A stretch of 64,000 nucleotides of DNA from assembly GCF_019084075.1 (NCBI RefSeq), contig NZ_JAHREN010000001.1, forward strand, positions 2,515,501 through 2,579,500. The letters run 5' to 3'. The translations under genes and the position numbers were made by a program. The notes under the pieces were generated by a model that did not search any database, was not told the DNA's origin, and saw only the letters and a program-made list of their open reading frames with translations. Source of the DNA: Siccirubricoccus sp. G192. GTDB lineage: Bacteria; Pseudomonadota; Alphaproteobacteria; Acetobacterales; Acetobacteraceae. The number at the start of each line of letters is the position of its first letter. The first letter of the stretch is position 1. Positions 54,146 through 62,880 of the stretch are shown here, one piece after another.

Positions 54146-55761
54146 TCAGAACTGGAAGTAGAGGAATTCGCTTGGCGCGACGGAGAGCGCCCGTGCCAGG
54201 GCGAAGAAGGCGATCACGCCCACCAGGGCACCGCAGGCCAGGCTGGGCCGCCAGACCACCAGCGGCAGGGCGGGAAACCGTTCGAGCCAACTGGCGCCCG
54301 GCCTGGCTTCCAGCGCGGTGCGGTAGTGGCGCATCCATTGCTGGGTATTCGGCAGCGCCCAGACCACCAGCAGCAGCAGCGCGAGGACCAGAGCTTGCGG
54401 CAGCCGGAACAGCGGGTCGACCGTGAGCGGCAGGCCAAGGAGCGCGATCACCCCGTGCAGGCCCCGCGTCTCGTAGAAGCTGTAGTCGACCACCACGCCG
54501 CCCAGCCCCGCCATCCCTTCCAGGATGCGCAGCGCCGTCGGGATATCGGGGGCGCGGAAGAAGACCAGGCCGACGATCACGCAGACGAAGGTGAGCAGCA
54601 CCGCGGCCGCATGGCCCAGCCAGCCGCCGCCCTCGGCCGGCCAGCCCCAGCGCGCCTTCAGCGCATGCCAGGCATGGGCGACCGTGATGAAGGCGCCGTG
54701 CAGCAGGCCGAAGACGATGAACTGCCAGCCGGCGCCATGCCAGAAGCCGGAGACGAACATGGTCAGGATGGTCGGGAAGGCGACCATGCTGGCGAAGGCC
54801 CCGGCCGTCATCCTGCCCCGCCGCGGCAGCGGCTTGCCGGCGCGCATCCGCGTCCGGGTCAGGCGCAGCACGAGGGGATTGTAGATATAGGCGGTCAGGA
54901 AGCGCGTCAGCGTCATGTGCCAGCGCGACCAGAATTCGATGATGTTGCGCGCCTTGTAGGGGCTGTCGAAATTCGGCGGCAGGCTGATACCGAACAACAA
55001 GCCGAGGCCGATGGCCATGTCGGTATAGCCGGAGAAGTCGAAATAGATCTGCAGCGCATAGGCCACCGCGCCGCCCCAGGCGGGCAGCAGGGTCAGCGGC
55101 GCCTCCTGCCCTGCGGCGAAGACCGGCGCGACATAGGCGGAGATCTGGTCGGCGATCATCACCTTCTTGAACAGGCCGAGCAGGAACAGCGTGCCGCCGA
55201 CCACGAAGCCATCGAGATGCGGCCGCAGGATCGCGCGGTCCGCGATTGCGGCAGCATCTCCCGGTGATGGGTGATCGGGCCGGCGATCAGGTGCGGGAAG
55301 AAGGTGACGAAGAGGCAGTAGTTCAGGAAATCGTGTTCCACCGCCACGCCGTCATGGGCATCGCTGAGATAGGCGATCTGCTGGAAAGTGAAGAAGGAGA
55401 TGGCCAGCGGCAGCACGATATGCGGCACCGCCCAGCCCAGCCCGAACAGCCCATCTACCGTCTCCGCAGCGAAGCCGGTATATTTGAAGTAGCCGAGCAG
55501 CAGGACATTGGCGCCGATCCCGGCCAGCAGCAGCGCCTTCGAGGGATGCCTGCCGAGCCGCCGGCCGATCAGGTAGTTGGCCCCCATGCTGGCCAGCAGC
55601 AGCGGCACATGGACCGGGTTCCACCAGCCATAGAACAGCACCGACATGAAGGTCAGCCAAGCCAGGGCGGCACGCTGATGGCCCCGCATGCCGAATGCGA
55701 AGAAACCAAGCAGGCAGGCTGGCAGGAAGGCCAGCAGAAAGACGCCGGAGTTGAACAGCAA
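54146..55761 (-). CDS. MBOAT family membrane O-acyltransferase (frameshifted near 55246)
   Basis: Starts at a TTG at 55761 that gives LLFNSGVFLLAFLPACLLGF, matching the usual MLFNS opening of AlgI/DltB-like proteins. Multiple membrane helices follow, with YGWWNPVHVPLLLASMGANY, YFKYTGFAAETVDG, ISFFTFQQIAYLSDAH and FFPHLIAGPITHHREMLPQ. After that the frame fails, but the next continues IADRAILRPHLDGFVVGGTL. It then holds IYFDFSGYTDMAIGLGLLFG and FVSGFWHGAGWQFIVFGLLH, whose first histidine (about residue 339) is the MBOAT catalytic one. One base missing near 55246 explains this; corrected length is 538. It is the first gene of the operon and would move the ACP-borne acyl group across the membrane. 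Confidence 0.85.
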
Positions 55762-56070
55762 CTTTGGTTTTCCCGATGCGAAGGGGCACCCGCCGGGGCG
55801 GATAGGCTGCGGACTTCTTGGACAGGGACCTTCCCGGCGGAGTATCGGGGGGGCATGAGCCCTCCGCGAAAGTAACAGTCCTGTAGGGCAATGGGCCTTG
55901 CCAGAATTTAATGAAACCGCAAATCGAATGCCAATTCGCGACCACCACCGCGATGTCATCCCGGCTGCCGGAATGCCGGGGACAGGGCCGAGGCGACCGT
56001 TGCATTCGTGGCTCCTTCCGTCCCTACTGGGCCAGAGACGGGCCAGAGGCGCCCGGCCGGGAGGGAATCC
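55762..56070. other. 309-bp divergent control gap
   Basis: It lies between the MBOAT operon and the molybdenum hydroxylase genes. A locally AT-richer patch (about 55900-55940) and a small hairpin, GGCAA pairing with TTGCC (55888-55903), are seen. Promoters for both directions must be here, but none is clear enough to place. Confidence 0.4.
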
Positions 56071-56535
56071 ATGAGCCAGACCGTAAGCATGACGGTCAAC
56101 GGCCGCGCCGTGAGCGTGACCGTCGACCAGCCCCAGATGCCGCTGCTCTATGCGTTGCGGAACGATATCGGCGTCACCGGGCCGCATTTCGGCTGCGGCC
56201 TCGGCCAATGCGGCGCCTGCACCGTGCATGTCGAGGGCGAGGCCGTGCGTTCCTGCCAGATGCCGGTGGGTGAGGCGGCGGGCAAGCGCATCACCACGCT
56301 CGAAGGGCTCGGCACGCCGGAGCACCCGCACCCGGTGCAGGCCGCCTTCATCGCCGAACAGGCGGTGCAATGCGGTTACTGCACCAATGGCATGATCATG
56401 CAGTCCGCCGCTTTCCTGACAAAGACACCACGCCCGACCGAGGTCCAGGTGAGGGAGGAACTCGCCAACAACATCTGCCGCTGCGGCACGCATCCGCGCG
56501 TCGTCGCTGCCGTGCTGCGCGCGGCGCGGGGCTGA
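56071..56535 (+). CDS. (2Fe-2S) subunit of molybdenum hydroxylase (xanthine/aldehyde dehydrogenase family)
   Basis: 154 residues from the ATG at 56071 after GGGAGGGAA. The plant-type cluster cysteines are in GCGLGQCGACTVHVEG plus a later SCQM, and the C-terminal helical cluster is QCGYCTNGMIMQ and NNICRCGTH. The protein carries two [2Fe-2S] centres between the molybdopterin subunit and an electron acceptor. It lies 12 bases before the large subunit. No FAD subunit gene is near, as in IorAB-type enzymes. Confidence 0.94.
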   Translation: MSQTVSMTVNGRAVSVTVDQPQMPLLYALRNDIGVTGPHFGCGLGQCGACTVHVEGEAVRSCQMPVGEAAGKRITTLEGLGTPEHPHPVQAAFIAEQAVQCGYCTNGMIMQSAAFLTKTPRPTEVQVREELANNICRCGTHPRVVAAVLRAARG

Positions 56536-56547
56536 GGGGAGGGGGCC

Positions 56548-58749
56548 ATGAACGCGATCATCGACCGCCGCTCCCTGCTGCGCGCCGGCGGCGCCATGCT
56601 GGTGGCCTTCAACCTCGGCCTGCGGCCGCGGGATGCCGCCGCCTGGGCGGAGAAGCCCGTCGCGACGGATGAGGTGGGCGCCTTCCTCTCCATCGATGCC
56701 GAAGGGGGCGCCACGGTCTTCGTTGGCAAGGTCGATCTCGGCACCGGGGTCCGTACCGGCTTCATGCAGATCGCGGCGGAGGAGCTGGACCTGCCGCTCG
56801 GCCGCATCCGCGTGGTCGAGGGCGACACGGCGCTGACGCCGGACCAGGGCGCTACCTATGGCTCGCTCTCCATCCAGAATGGCGGCGTGCAGTTGCGCGC
56901 CGCGGCGGCGACCGCGCGGCGCGAGCTGCTGCGCCAGGCGGCGGAGCGGCTCGGGGCCGATGCCGCGCGGCTCCGCATCGAGGAGGGCGTGGTGATCGCC
57001 CCGGATGGGCGCCGCGCCACTTTCGCCGAGCTGGTGGGCGGCCGCGCCTTCACGCTGAAGGTGGACGCCAATGCGCCGATCAAGCCGCCCGAGGCACGGC
57101 GCATCGTCGGCCAGGCCGTGCCGCGCGTGGACATCCCGGACAAGGTCTTCGGCCGGTTCCACTACGTACACGACTTTCGCCTGCTGGGCATGCTGCATGG
57201 CCGCCCGGTGCGGCCACCCACTCTGGGCGCGACCGTGGAGGCGGTGGACGAGGCCAGCATCCGCGGCATCCCGGGCGTGGTGCGGGTGGTGCATCAGGGG
57301 GCCTTCCTCGGCGTGGTGGCGGAAACCGAATGGGCCGCCATCCGCGCCGCGCGGGAGCTGAAGGTGCGCTGGTCGAACTGGGCCGGGCTGCCGGAGCAGG
57401 CGAAGCTCTGGGAACATGTGCGGGCGACCCCGGTGGCGCAGGTGCAGGTGACCTCGGATCGCGGCAATGCGGCGCAGGCCATCCAGGGCGCCGCAAAGCG
57501 CCTCTCCGCCAGCTATGATTTCGCGATTCATACCCATGGCTCCATGGGCCCCTCCTGCGCCGTGGCGGAATTCAAGGACGGCAGGCTCACCAGCTGGAGC
57601 GCCAGCCAAGCGACGCACAACCTGCGGAAGCAGCTTGCGATGATGCTCGGCCTGCCGGTGGAGCAGGTGCGCTGCATCTACATGGAGGGCGCGGGCTGCT
57701 ACGGCCGCAACGGGCATGAGGATGCGGCGGCGGATGCGGCGCTGCTGGCCCGCGCGGTGGGCCGCCCGGTGCGCGTGCAATGGATGCGTGCCGATGAGCA
57801 TGGCTGGGACCCGAAGGGCCCGCCGCATCTGGTGGACCTCCGCGCCGGGCTGGATGCAGAGGGGAATGTGGTCGGCTGGGAAAGCGAGGCCTTCATCCCG
57901 AAGGGCGCCGGCGGCAATGTGGACCTCACCGCGGCGGAACTCGGCGGGCTGCCGCGGGAGAATCAGCTCAACCCCGGCAACATCATCCACAACCTGGCGG
58001 TGCCCTATGCCTTCCCGGCAGTGAAGACGGTCTGCCACCGGCTGGAGACCACGCCCTTCCGCCCCTCCTGGATCCGCACGCCCGGGCGGATGCAGAACAG
58101 CTTCGCCAATGAAGCCTTCCTCGACGAGTTGGCGGCCGAGGCCGGCGCCGACCCGTTGGAGTTCCGTCTCCGCACGCTGCCACGGGACGATCCGCGCGGC
58201 AGGGAGGTGCTGGAACGGGTGGCGCGGCTGGCGAAGTGGCAGACCCGCCCCTCGCCGCAACGGGTGCGCGAGGGGGAGATCCTGCGCGGCCGCGGCGTGA
58301 CCTTCGTGAAGTATGAGCTGGTGCGGACCTATCTGGCCGGGGTGGCGGAAGTGGAGGTGAACCGCCGCACGGGTGCGATACGGGTGACCCGCTTCTTCTG
58401 CACGCATGATTGCGGCCAGATCATCAACCCGGGCGGCGTACGCTCGCAGATCGAGGGCAACATCATCCACACCCTGTCGCGTACGCTGAAGGAGGAGCTC
58501 ACCTTCGACCGGGGCGCGGTGACCAGCCTCGACTGGGGCAGCTACCAGGTCATCACCTTCCCGGAAGTGCCGGAGATTGCGATCGAACTGATCGACCGCC
58601 CCACCGAGCGCCCCTGGGGCGCCGGCGAGCCGGCGGCAGCGATCGTGCCCTCCGCGGTGTCGAATGCGGTCTTCGACGCCACGGGGGTGCGGCTGCGCTC
58701 GGTGCCCTTCACCCCGGCCAAGCTGCGGGCGGCGCTGCAGGGGGTTTGA
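56548..58749 (+). CDS. Molybdopterin-binding large subunit (IorB-like aldehyde/isoquinoline oxidoreductase family)
   Basis: 733 residues; GGGAGGGG before the ATG. A twin-arginine signal (DRRSLLRAGGAMLVAFNL) is at the start, so the complex probably works in the periplasm with the small subunit carried along. The molybdopterin-binding region has FVGKVDLGTGVRTGFMQIAAE and DQGATYGSLSIQNGGVQLR, then GAGCYGRNGHEDAAADAALLA, and the end has GAGEPAAAIVPSAVSNAVFD with the catalytic-glutamate neighbourhood. The enzyme hydroxylates an aldehyde or N-heterocycle, and electrons may pass to a cytochrome rather than NAD. Substrate not known. It is followed by an LLM oxidoreductase. Confidence 0.9.
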   Translation: MNAIIDRRSLLRAGGAMLVAFNLGLRPRDAAAWAEKPVATDEVGAFLSIDAEGGATVFVGKVDLGTGVRTGFMQIAAEELDLPLGRIRVVEGDTALTPDQGATYGSLSIQNGGVQLRAAAATARRELLRQAAERLGADAARLRIEEGVVIAPDGRRATFAELVGGRAFTLKVDANAPIKPPEARRIVGQAVPRVDIPDKVFGRFHYVHDFRLLGMLHGRPVRPPTLGATVEAVDEASIRGIPGVVRVVHQGAFLGVVAETEWAAIRAARELKVRWSNWAGLPEQAKLWEHVRATPVAQVQVTSDRGNAAQAIQGAAKRLSASYDFAIHTHGSMGPSCAVAEFKDGRLTSWSASQATHNLRKQLAMMLGLPVEQVRCIYMEGAGCYGRNGHEDAAADAALLARAVGRPVRVQWMRADEHGWDPKGPPHLVDLRAGLDAEGNVVGWESEAFIPKGAGGNVDLTAAELGGLPRENQLNPGNIIHNLAVPYAFPAVKTVCHRLETTPFRPSWIRTPGRMQNSFANEAFLDELAAEAGADPLEFRLRTLPRDDPRGREVLERVARLAKWQTRPSPQRVREGEILRGRGVTFVKYELVRTYLAGVAEVEVNRRTGAIRVTRFFCTHDCGQIINPGGVRSQIEGNIIHTLSRTLKEELTFDRGAVTSLDWGSYQVITFPEVPEIAIELIDRPTERPWGAGEPAAAIVPSAVSNAVFDATGVRLRSVPFTPAKLRAALQGV

Positions 58750-58906
58750 CGCGGTCCGATGGCCGCAGGGCCAAATGGCCCAGCGGTCTGAATCGGCCCG
58801 CGTGACAGGCCAGGTCCCCCGGGCGGCGGCGATGCGCGCCGCCCGGGTTGCCGGATGCAGGCGAAGCTGGGAGACTCGGCGCAAGCAAGGGAAATGGGGA
58901 AGCGCC

Positions 58907-60070
58907 GTGAAGGCATCGCTGTTCTACCTGCCGAGCATCGGCAGCCGCGCCGAGATCGAGGCCGGCATGGCCGGGATGCGGGGCGACCTCTATCAGCGCA
59001 TGCTGCGGGAATTGTCGGAGCAGATCCGCCTGGCGGATGATCTGGGCTATGATTCCGTCAGCTTCACCGAGCATCACTTCCATATCGAGGGGTTCGAGAT
59101 ATCGAACAACCCGGTGCTGCTCGACCTCTATTTCGCGATGCAGACCAGGCGCATCCGGGTGGGGCAGCTTGGCATCGTGCTGCCGGCCGCCAACCCGATC
59201 CGGGTGGCCGAGGACATCGCCATGCTCGACCACATGACCGGCGGCCGCGCCTGCGCCGGCTTCGCCCGCGGCTACCAGCGCCGCTGGGTGGATGTCATGG
59301 GCCAGCAGGCGCATGGCATCCACGGCGCGCTGCCCAACCAGCATGACGAGATCGACGCCGCCAATCGGGAGGCATTCGAGGAGAATTTCCGCATCCTCAA
59401 GAAATGCTGGACCGAGGAGATGCTGACCCATGACGGGAAGTTCTGGCGCATCCCGGCGGGCCCGACACCCTGGACGCTCGACACCACGGAGAAATGGGGG
59501 AAGGGGGTCGAGGGCGGCATCCTGACCTCGGTCGGCGTGGTGCCGAAGCCGCTGCAGAAGCCGCATCCGCCACTGTTCCAGCCCTTCGCCAGTTCCGAGA
59601 ACACCATCCGCTTCTGCGCCAAGGAGAACATCACGCCGATCCTGCCGCCGATGCACCCCTCGCACGAGGACAAGCTCTACAGCGTCTATGCCGAGGTCGC
59701 CGGCAAGCCCCAGGGCGTGGGCATGGGCGTGCTGCGCGATGTCATCATCGCCGATACCGAGGAGGAGGCCATGGCGCTCTGGCGCGATTCCGGCCAGTTC
59801 TCCGGCCGCGCCTGGTTCGAGCCCTTCGGCTTCCGCAAGGGGTTGCAGGACCCCGCGACCGGCCGCTTCCCCACGCCCGAGGAGGTCATCGCCAGCGGCT
59901 ATGCCTATGTCGGCACGGTGGACAGCGTGCTGCGCGCCATGGAGGCATCGGAGCGGCGGCAGCCCGTGGATTGGACCTTCTGCTACACCTATAACGGCCT
60001 GGTGCCGCATGACATCCTGATGCGCTCGATCGAGCGGTTCTGGACCAAGGTGATGCCGCGTTTCGCCTGA
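58907..60070 (+). CDS. LLM class flavin-dependent oxidoreductase
   Basis: 387 residues from a GTG at 58907 with GGGGAAG five bases upstream; an open frame before it has no start of worth. The barrel shows LADDLGYDSVSFTEHHFHIE and GQLGIVLPAANPIRVAEDIA, then MLDHMTGGRACAGFARGY. Later are ILPPMHPSHEDKLYSVYAEV and YAYVGTVDSVLRAMEAS. It is a reduced-flavin monooxygenase of the luciferase-like family. It is 157 bases after the molybdenum hydroxylase and on the same strand, so the two may work in one oxidative pathway. Substrate unknown. Confidence 0.88.
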   Translation: MKASLFYLPSIGSRAEIEAGMAGMRGDLYQRMLRELSEQIRLADDLGYDSVSFTEHHFHIEGFEISNNPVLLDLYFAMQTRRIRVGQLGIVLPAANPIRVAEDIAMLDHMTGGRACAGFARGYQRRWVDVMGQQAHGIHGALPNQHDEIDAANREAFEENFRILKKCWTEEMLTHDGKFWRIPAGPTPWTLDTTEKWGKGVEGGILTSVGVVPKPLQKPHPPLFQPFASSENTIRFCAKENITPILPPMHPSHEDKLYSVYAEVAGKPQGVGMGVLRDVIIADTEEEAMALWRDSGQFSGRAWFEPFGFRKGLQDPATGRFPTPEEVIASGYAYVGTVDSVLRAMEASERRQPVDWTFCYTYNGLVPHDILMRSIERFWTKVMPRFA

Positions 60071-60385
60071 AACTGGCGGGAGGGGGACGCTCGCGGGGCG
60101 CCTTGCGTAGGGCCGGCGCGTCCAGTGCGGGGGGGTAGGCCTTCACCCGACCTCGGCTCCGCCACCGGCACCCGCTCGGTACTGCGGGCACGGCAGGGTA
60201 GGCTTGTGGTGGCGCCGGCGCCGATCTCCTTCCAGGCGCCGCTCACCATGGACGCGCCGCGCCGGCATCCGCGCTGATTTCTGGGCTGGGCCGGCGAGGT
60301 GGGTTGCCCCCCCGCCGGGTGGTTGACTATGGTCCGCCGCCCTTGAGGCGGCAGTCCGGCACACCGGGCGCGACTCCTGGGCTTT
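60071..60385. other. 315-bp gap upstream of tRNA-Ser
   Basis: No coding frame of worth on either strand. A 6-bp hairpin, GCCGCC pairing with GGCGGC, lies at about 60336-60352 just before the tRNA. TTGACT at 60323-60328 could be a -35 box, but no good -10 follows. Confidence 0.35.
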
Positions 60386-60476
60386 GGATGGGTGGCCGAG
60401 CGGTCGAAGGCGCGCGCCTGGAAAGTGCGTATACGTCAAAAGCGTATCGTGGGTTCGAATCCCACCCCATCCGCCA
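60386..60476 (+). tRNA. tRNA-Ser (anticodon GGA)
   Basis: A 91-base class II tRNA with encoded CCA. The acceptor stem GGATGGG pairs with CCCATCC, the D arm contains GGCCGAGCGGTCGAAGGC, and the anticodon stem CGCGC pairs with GTGCG around CTGGAAA, giving anticodon GGA. A long variable arm (TATACGTCAAAAGCGTA) is typical of serine. The T arm is GTGGG-TTCGAAT-CCCAC. It reads UCC and UCU codons. Confidence 0.97.
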
Positions 60477-60628
60477 GATACCCAGGACATCACCTCGGCA
60501 ATGGCTGCAACGCCGATCCGCATTCTGGCGGCGCAGGTCGGGCGGGATGCAGGGGGGTGACAGCCAGCAGCCCTGGTCTGCAGGACTTCTCCGGTGCGCG
60601 ACCCCATGGCAGGCTGCGGCGCAGGCTA

Positions 60629-60732
60629 GAGCGTGATCGCTTGAGGTGCTCGCACCGAAAAGCGTGAATCACGCGATCAAACAAAGGCCTGGAGCATGAT
60701 GCGTGAACGAAGGTGAACGCATCATGCTCCAG
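60629..60732. repeat. Palindromic repeat cluster upstream of a Bug gene
   Basis: GCGTGAT (60631-60637) pairs with ATCACGC (60668-60674), with the AGCGTGAATC core at 60661-60670 shared with the other repeat clusters at 22464-22512 and 28038-28047. Directly after is a perfect 16-bp inverted repeat (60689-60704 with 60717-60732) around a 12-base loop. It ends about 25 bases before the Bug start and could fold in its leader RNA. Confidence 0.7.
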
Positions 60733-60756
60733 AGACAACGGGGAGGAAACATCCGC

Positions 60757-61738
60757 ATGCTGCAACGCCGTTTGCTGATCGGCGCAGGGATCGCCGCGCT
60801 TGTCGCCAAGCCCGCCATCCTCCGTGCCCAGGGGAACTGGCCGGACCGCCCGGTCCGTGTTGTCGTGCCCTGGCCGCCTGGCGGCTCGACCGATGTGCTT
60901 GTGCGGATCTACGCCGAGCGGTTGCAGGCCATGCTCGGCCAGAGCTTCGTGGTGGAGAACCGCCCCGGCGCGGGGGGGCAATATCGGCGTTGACGCGGTG
61001 GCGAAGGCGGCGCCCGACGGCTACACCATGGGCATCGCGGCCGTCTCGCACTTCTCGATCAACCCCTTCCTCTACACTCGCCTGCCCTACGACCCCGACA
61101 AGGACCTGATGCCGGTCGGCGTGGCATGGGAATTGCCGAACGTCGCCGTGGTGCCGGCGGAGCACAACCCCTCGCGCAGCCTGCAGGAATTCGTGGCCTG
61201 GGCGAAGGCGAAGCCGGGCGGAATCACCTATGGCTCGCCGGGGGTGGGCACCACGCCGCACCTCTCGGGCGCACTCTTCGCGGCGCGGTCGGGGTTCGAG
61301 GCGACGCATGTGCCCTTCCGCGGCGCGGCACAGGCCATTCCGGTGATGCTCGTGGGGCAGCTCGACTTCGCCCTCGACAACCTGGCCTCCTATGTGCCGG
61401 TGATCCGGGACGGGAAGCTGCGGCCGCTGGCCGTCACCTCGGCCGAGCGCTTCCCGACCATGCCGGAGGTGCCGACCATGGCCGAGGCCGGGGTGCCGGA
61501 CTTCGTCGTGACCTCCTGGCAGAGCTTCGTCTTTCCCGCCGGCACGCCGCGCGCCGCGATCGAGCGGCTGAGCGCGACGCTGAAGCGCATCAGCGAGGAC
61601 GAGACGATCCGGCGCCGCTTCCTCGATACCGGCGCCGGCATGGCCTGGTCCTCACCCGAGCAGGCGGTCGAGCGCGCCCGGCGCGAGCGACCGATGTGGC
61701 AGGAGGCGGTCCGGATCTCAGGCGCGAGGGTGGAGTAG
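60757..61738 (+). CDS. Bug/TctC family receptor (frameshifted at 60972-60978)
   Basis: From the ATG at 60757, preceded by GGAGGAAA, the protein has a signal peptide (MLQRRLLIGAGIAALVAKP, cleaved near LRAQ) and then VRVVVPWPPGGSTDVLVRIY and FVVENRPGAGG. The frame ends there, but another continues with NIGVDAVAKAAPDGYTMG, ITYGSPGVGTTPHLSGALFA and PEVPTMAEAGVPDFVVTSWQ. One G too many in the G7 run at 60972-60978 accounts for it; corrected length is 326. It stands alone downstream of the tRNA and repeat cluster. Ligand unknown; no TctA/TctB partner near. Confidence 0.87.
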
Positions 61739-62055
61739 GGGCGATGCAGGGCCCCTCGGCGCTCCATGGATATCCGCGGCCCGGTCCTGCTGGACGCCGA
61801 TGGCCAGACGCGGAGTAGGCATGGCGCGACGCATGCGATAGCGTGCCCGCAACAAGAACGCCTTGCGGGAGAACGCCTGATGGGATGCCGCGTCCTTGCC
61901 CTGCCTGCCCTGGCCGATCATGCGGTCGCCCAGGCGCAGGTTGCCTGGCCAGGCCGGGCGGGGTCCACTGCTCGGATCAGCGAGCAGGGAAGGCGCAGGA
62001 CGCAAGGCACGCCGCTCGGCTGACCAACCATTCCAGGAAGCACCGGAACCGTCGA
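61739..62055. other. 317-bp gap without a confident gene
   Basis: Short frames are open but lack ribosome sites and motifs. It lies between the Bug gene and the solute-binding-like gene, both rightward. Nothing else was recognised. Confidence 0.35.
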
Positions 62056-62790
62056 ATGTCCCCAGAAATTCTCTCCCAACTGGCCCCGACAGGGGTTCTT
62101 CGCGCTGGCATCAACCTGGGCAACTTCCTGCTCGTGACCGGCCGCAGCGCCGCCGGCGATCCCGAGGGCGTATCGCCCGGCATGGCGCGCGCGATCGCCG
62201 ACCGGCTCGGCGTGCCGGTTCGCTACGTGCCCTATCCGAAGCCCGGCGAGCTTGCGGATGCCGTGGGCAGCAATGCCTGGGACATCGGGCTGATCGGCGC
62301 GGAGCCGCAGCGCGCCGAGAAGATCGCCTTCACCGCCGCCTATGCGGAGATTGAGGCAACCTACCTGGTGCCCGCCGGCTCGGCCATTGCCACGCTCGCC
62401 GAGGTCGATCGCGCCGGGGTGCGGATCGCGGTCACCGCCAGGTCGGCCTACGACCTCTGGCTGGAGCGCAACATCCGCAACGCCACCCTCGTGCGGTCGA
62501 ACAGCATCGATGGCGCCTTCGAGCAATTCGTGGCGGAGGGGCTGGAGGTTCTGGCCGGACTCCGCCCCCGCCTGCTGACCGATGCCGAGGCGCTTCCCGG
62601 CTCCCGCATCCTCGATGGCAGCTTCACCGCCGTGCAGCAGGCCATCGGCACGGCGCGCGGCAACGAGGCCGGCGTGGCGTTCCTGCGCGACTTCGTCGAG
62701 GAGGCGAAGGCCTCGGGCCTCGTCGCCAGCCTCATCGAGCGGCACAAGGTGCATGGCCTTTCGGTGGCGCCGGCAGCCCAGGGCGGGTAG
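62056..62790 (+). CDS. Solute-binding protein family 3-like, without a signal peptide
   Basis: 244 residues from the ATG at 62056; the ribosome site is weak. GVLRAGINLGNFLLVTG opens the type II binding-protein fold. GVSPGMARAIADRLGVPVRY, WDIGLIGAEPQRAEKIAFTA and YAEIEATYLV are the hallmark blocks of SBP_bac_3 amino-acid binding proteins, and the C-terminus has VAFLRDFVEEAKASGLVASL. A normal signal peptide is missing: the gene starts at MSPEILSQLAPTG, so the protein may be cytosolic or sensor-like. It is convergent with the carbamoylase-type gene and may bind the same amino acid derivative. Confidence 0.75.
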   Translation: MSPEILSQLAPTGVLRAGINLGNFLLVTGRSAAGDPEGVSPGMARAIADRLGVPVRYVPYPKPGELADAVGSNAWDIGLIGAEPQRAEKIAFTAAYAEIEATYLVPAGSAIATLAEVDRAGVRIAVTARSAYDLWLERNIRNATLVRSNSIDGAFEQFVAEGLEVLAGLRPRLLTDAEALPGSRILDGSFTAVQQAIGTARGNEAGVAFLRDFVEEAKASGLVASLIERHKVHGLSVAPAAQGG

Positions 62791-62880
62791 TTCCTGCCGG
62801 GGGCAGGCGGCCGGGCGAACCCCATGGCGAGCCTCACTCCCCCGGCCGCGCGGCGGCACGCCCGCTGGCCTGGTCCGGAA

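Noticed and set aside
55159..58884. Long leftward open frame of 1241 codons
   Set aside because: Mostly antisense to the molybdenum hydroxylase genes. Only its last part is real, as the N-terminal part of the MBOAT. The rest is a GC-rich shadow.
60392..60667. Short open frames across the tRNA-Ser
   Set aside because: They overlap a complete tRNA with encoded CCA and have no motif.
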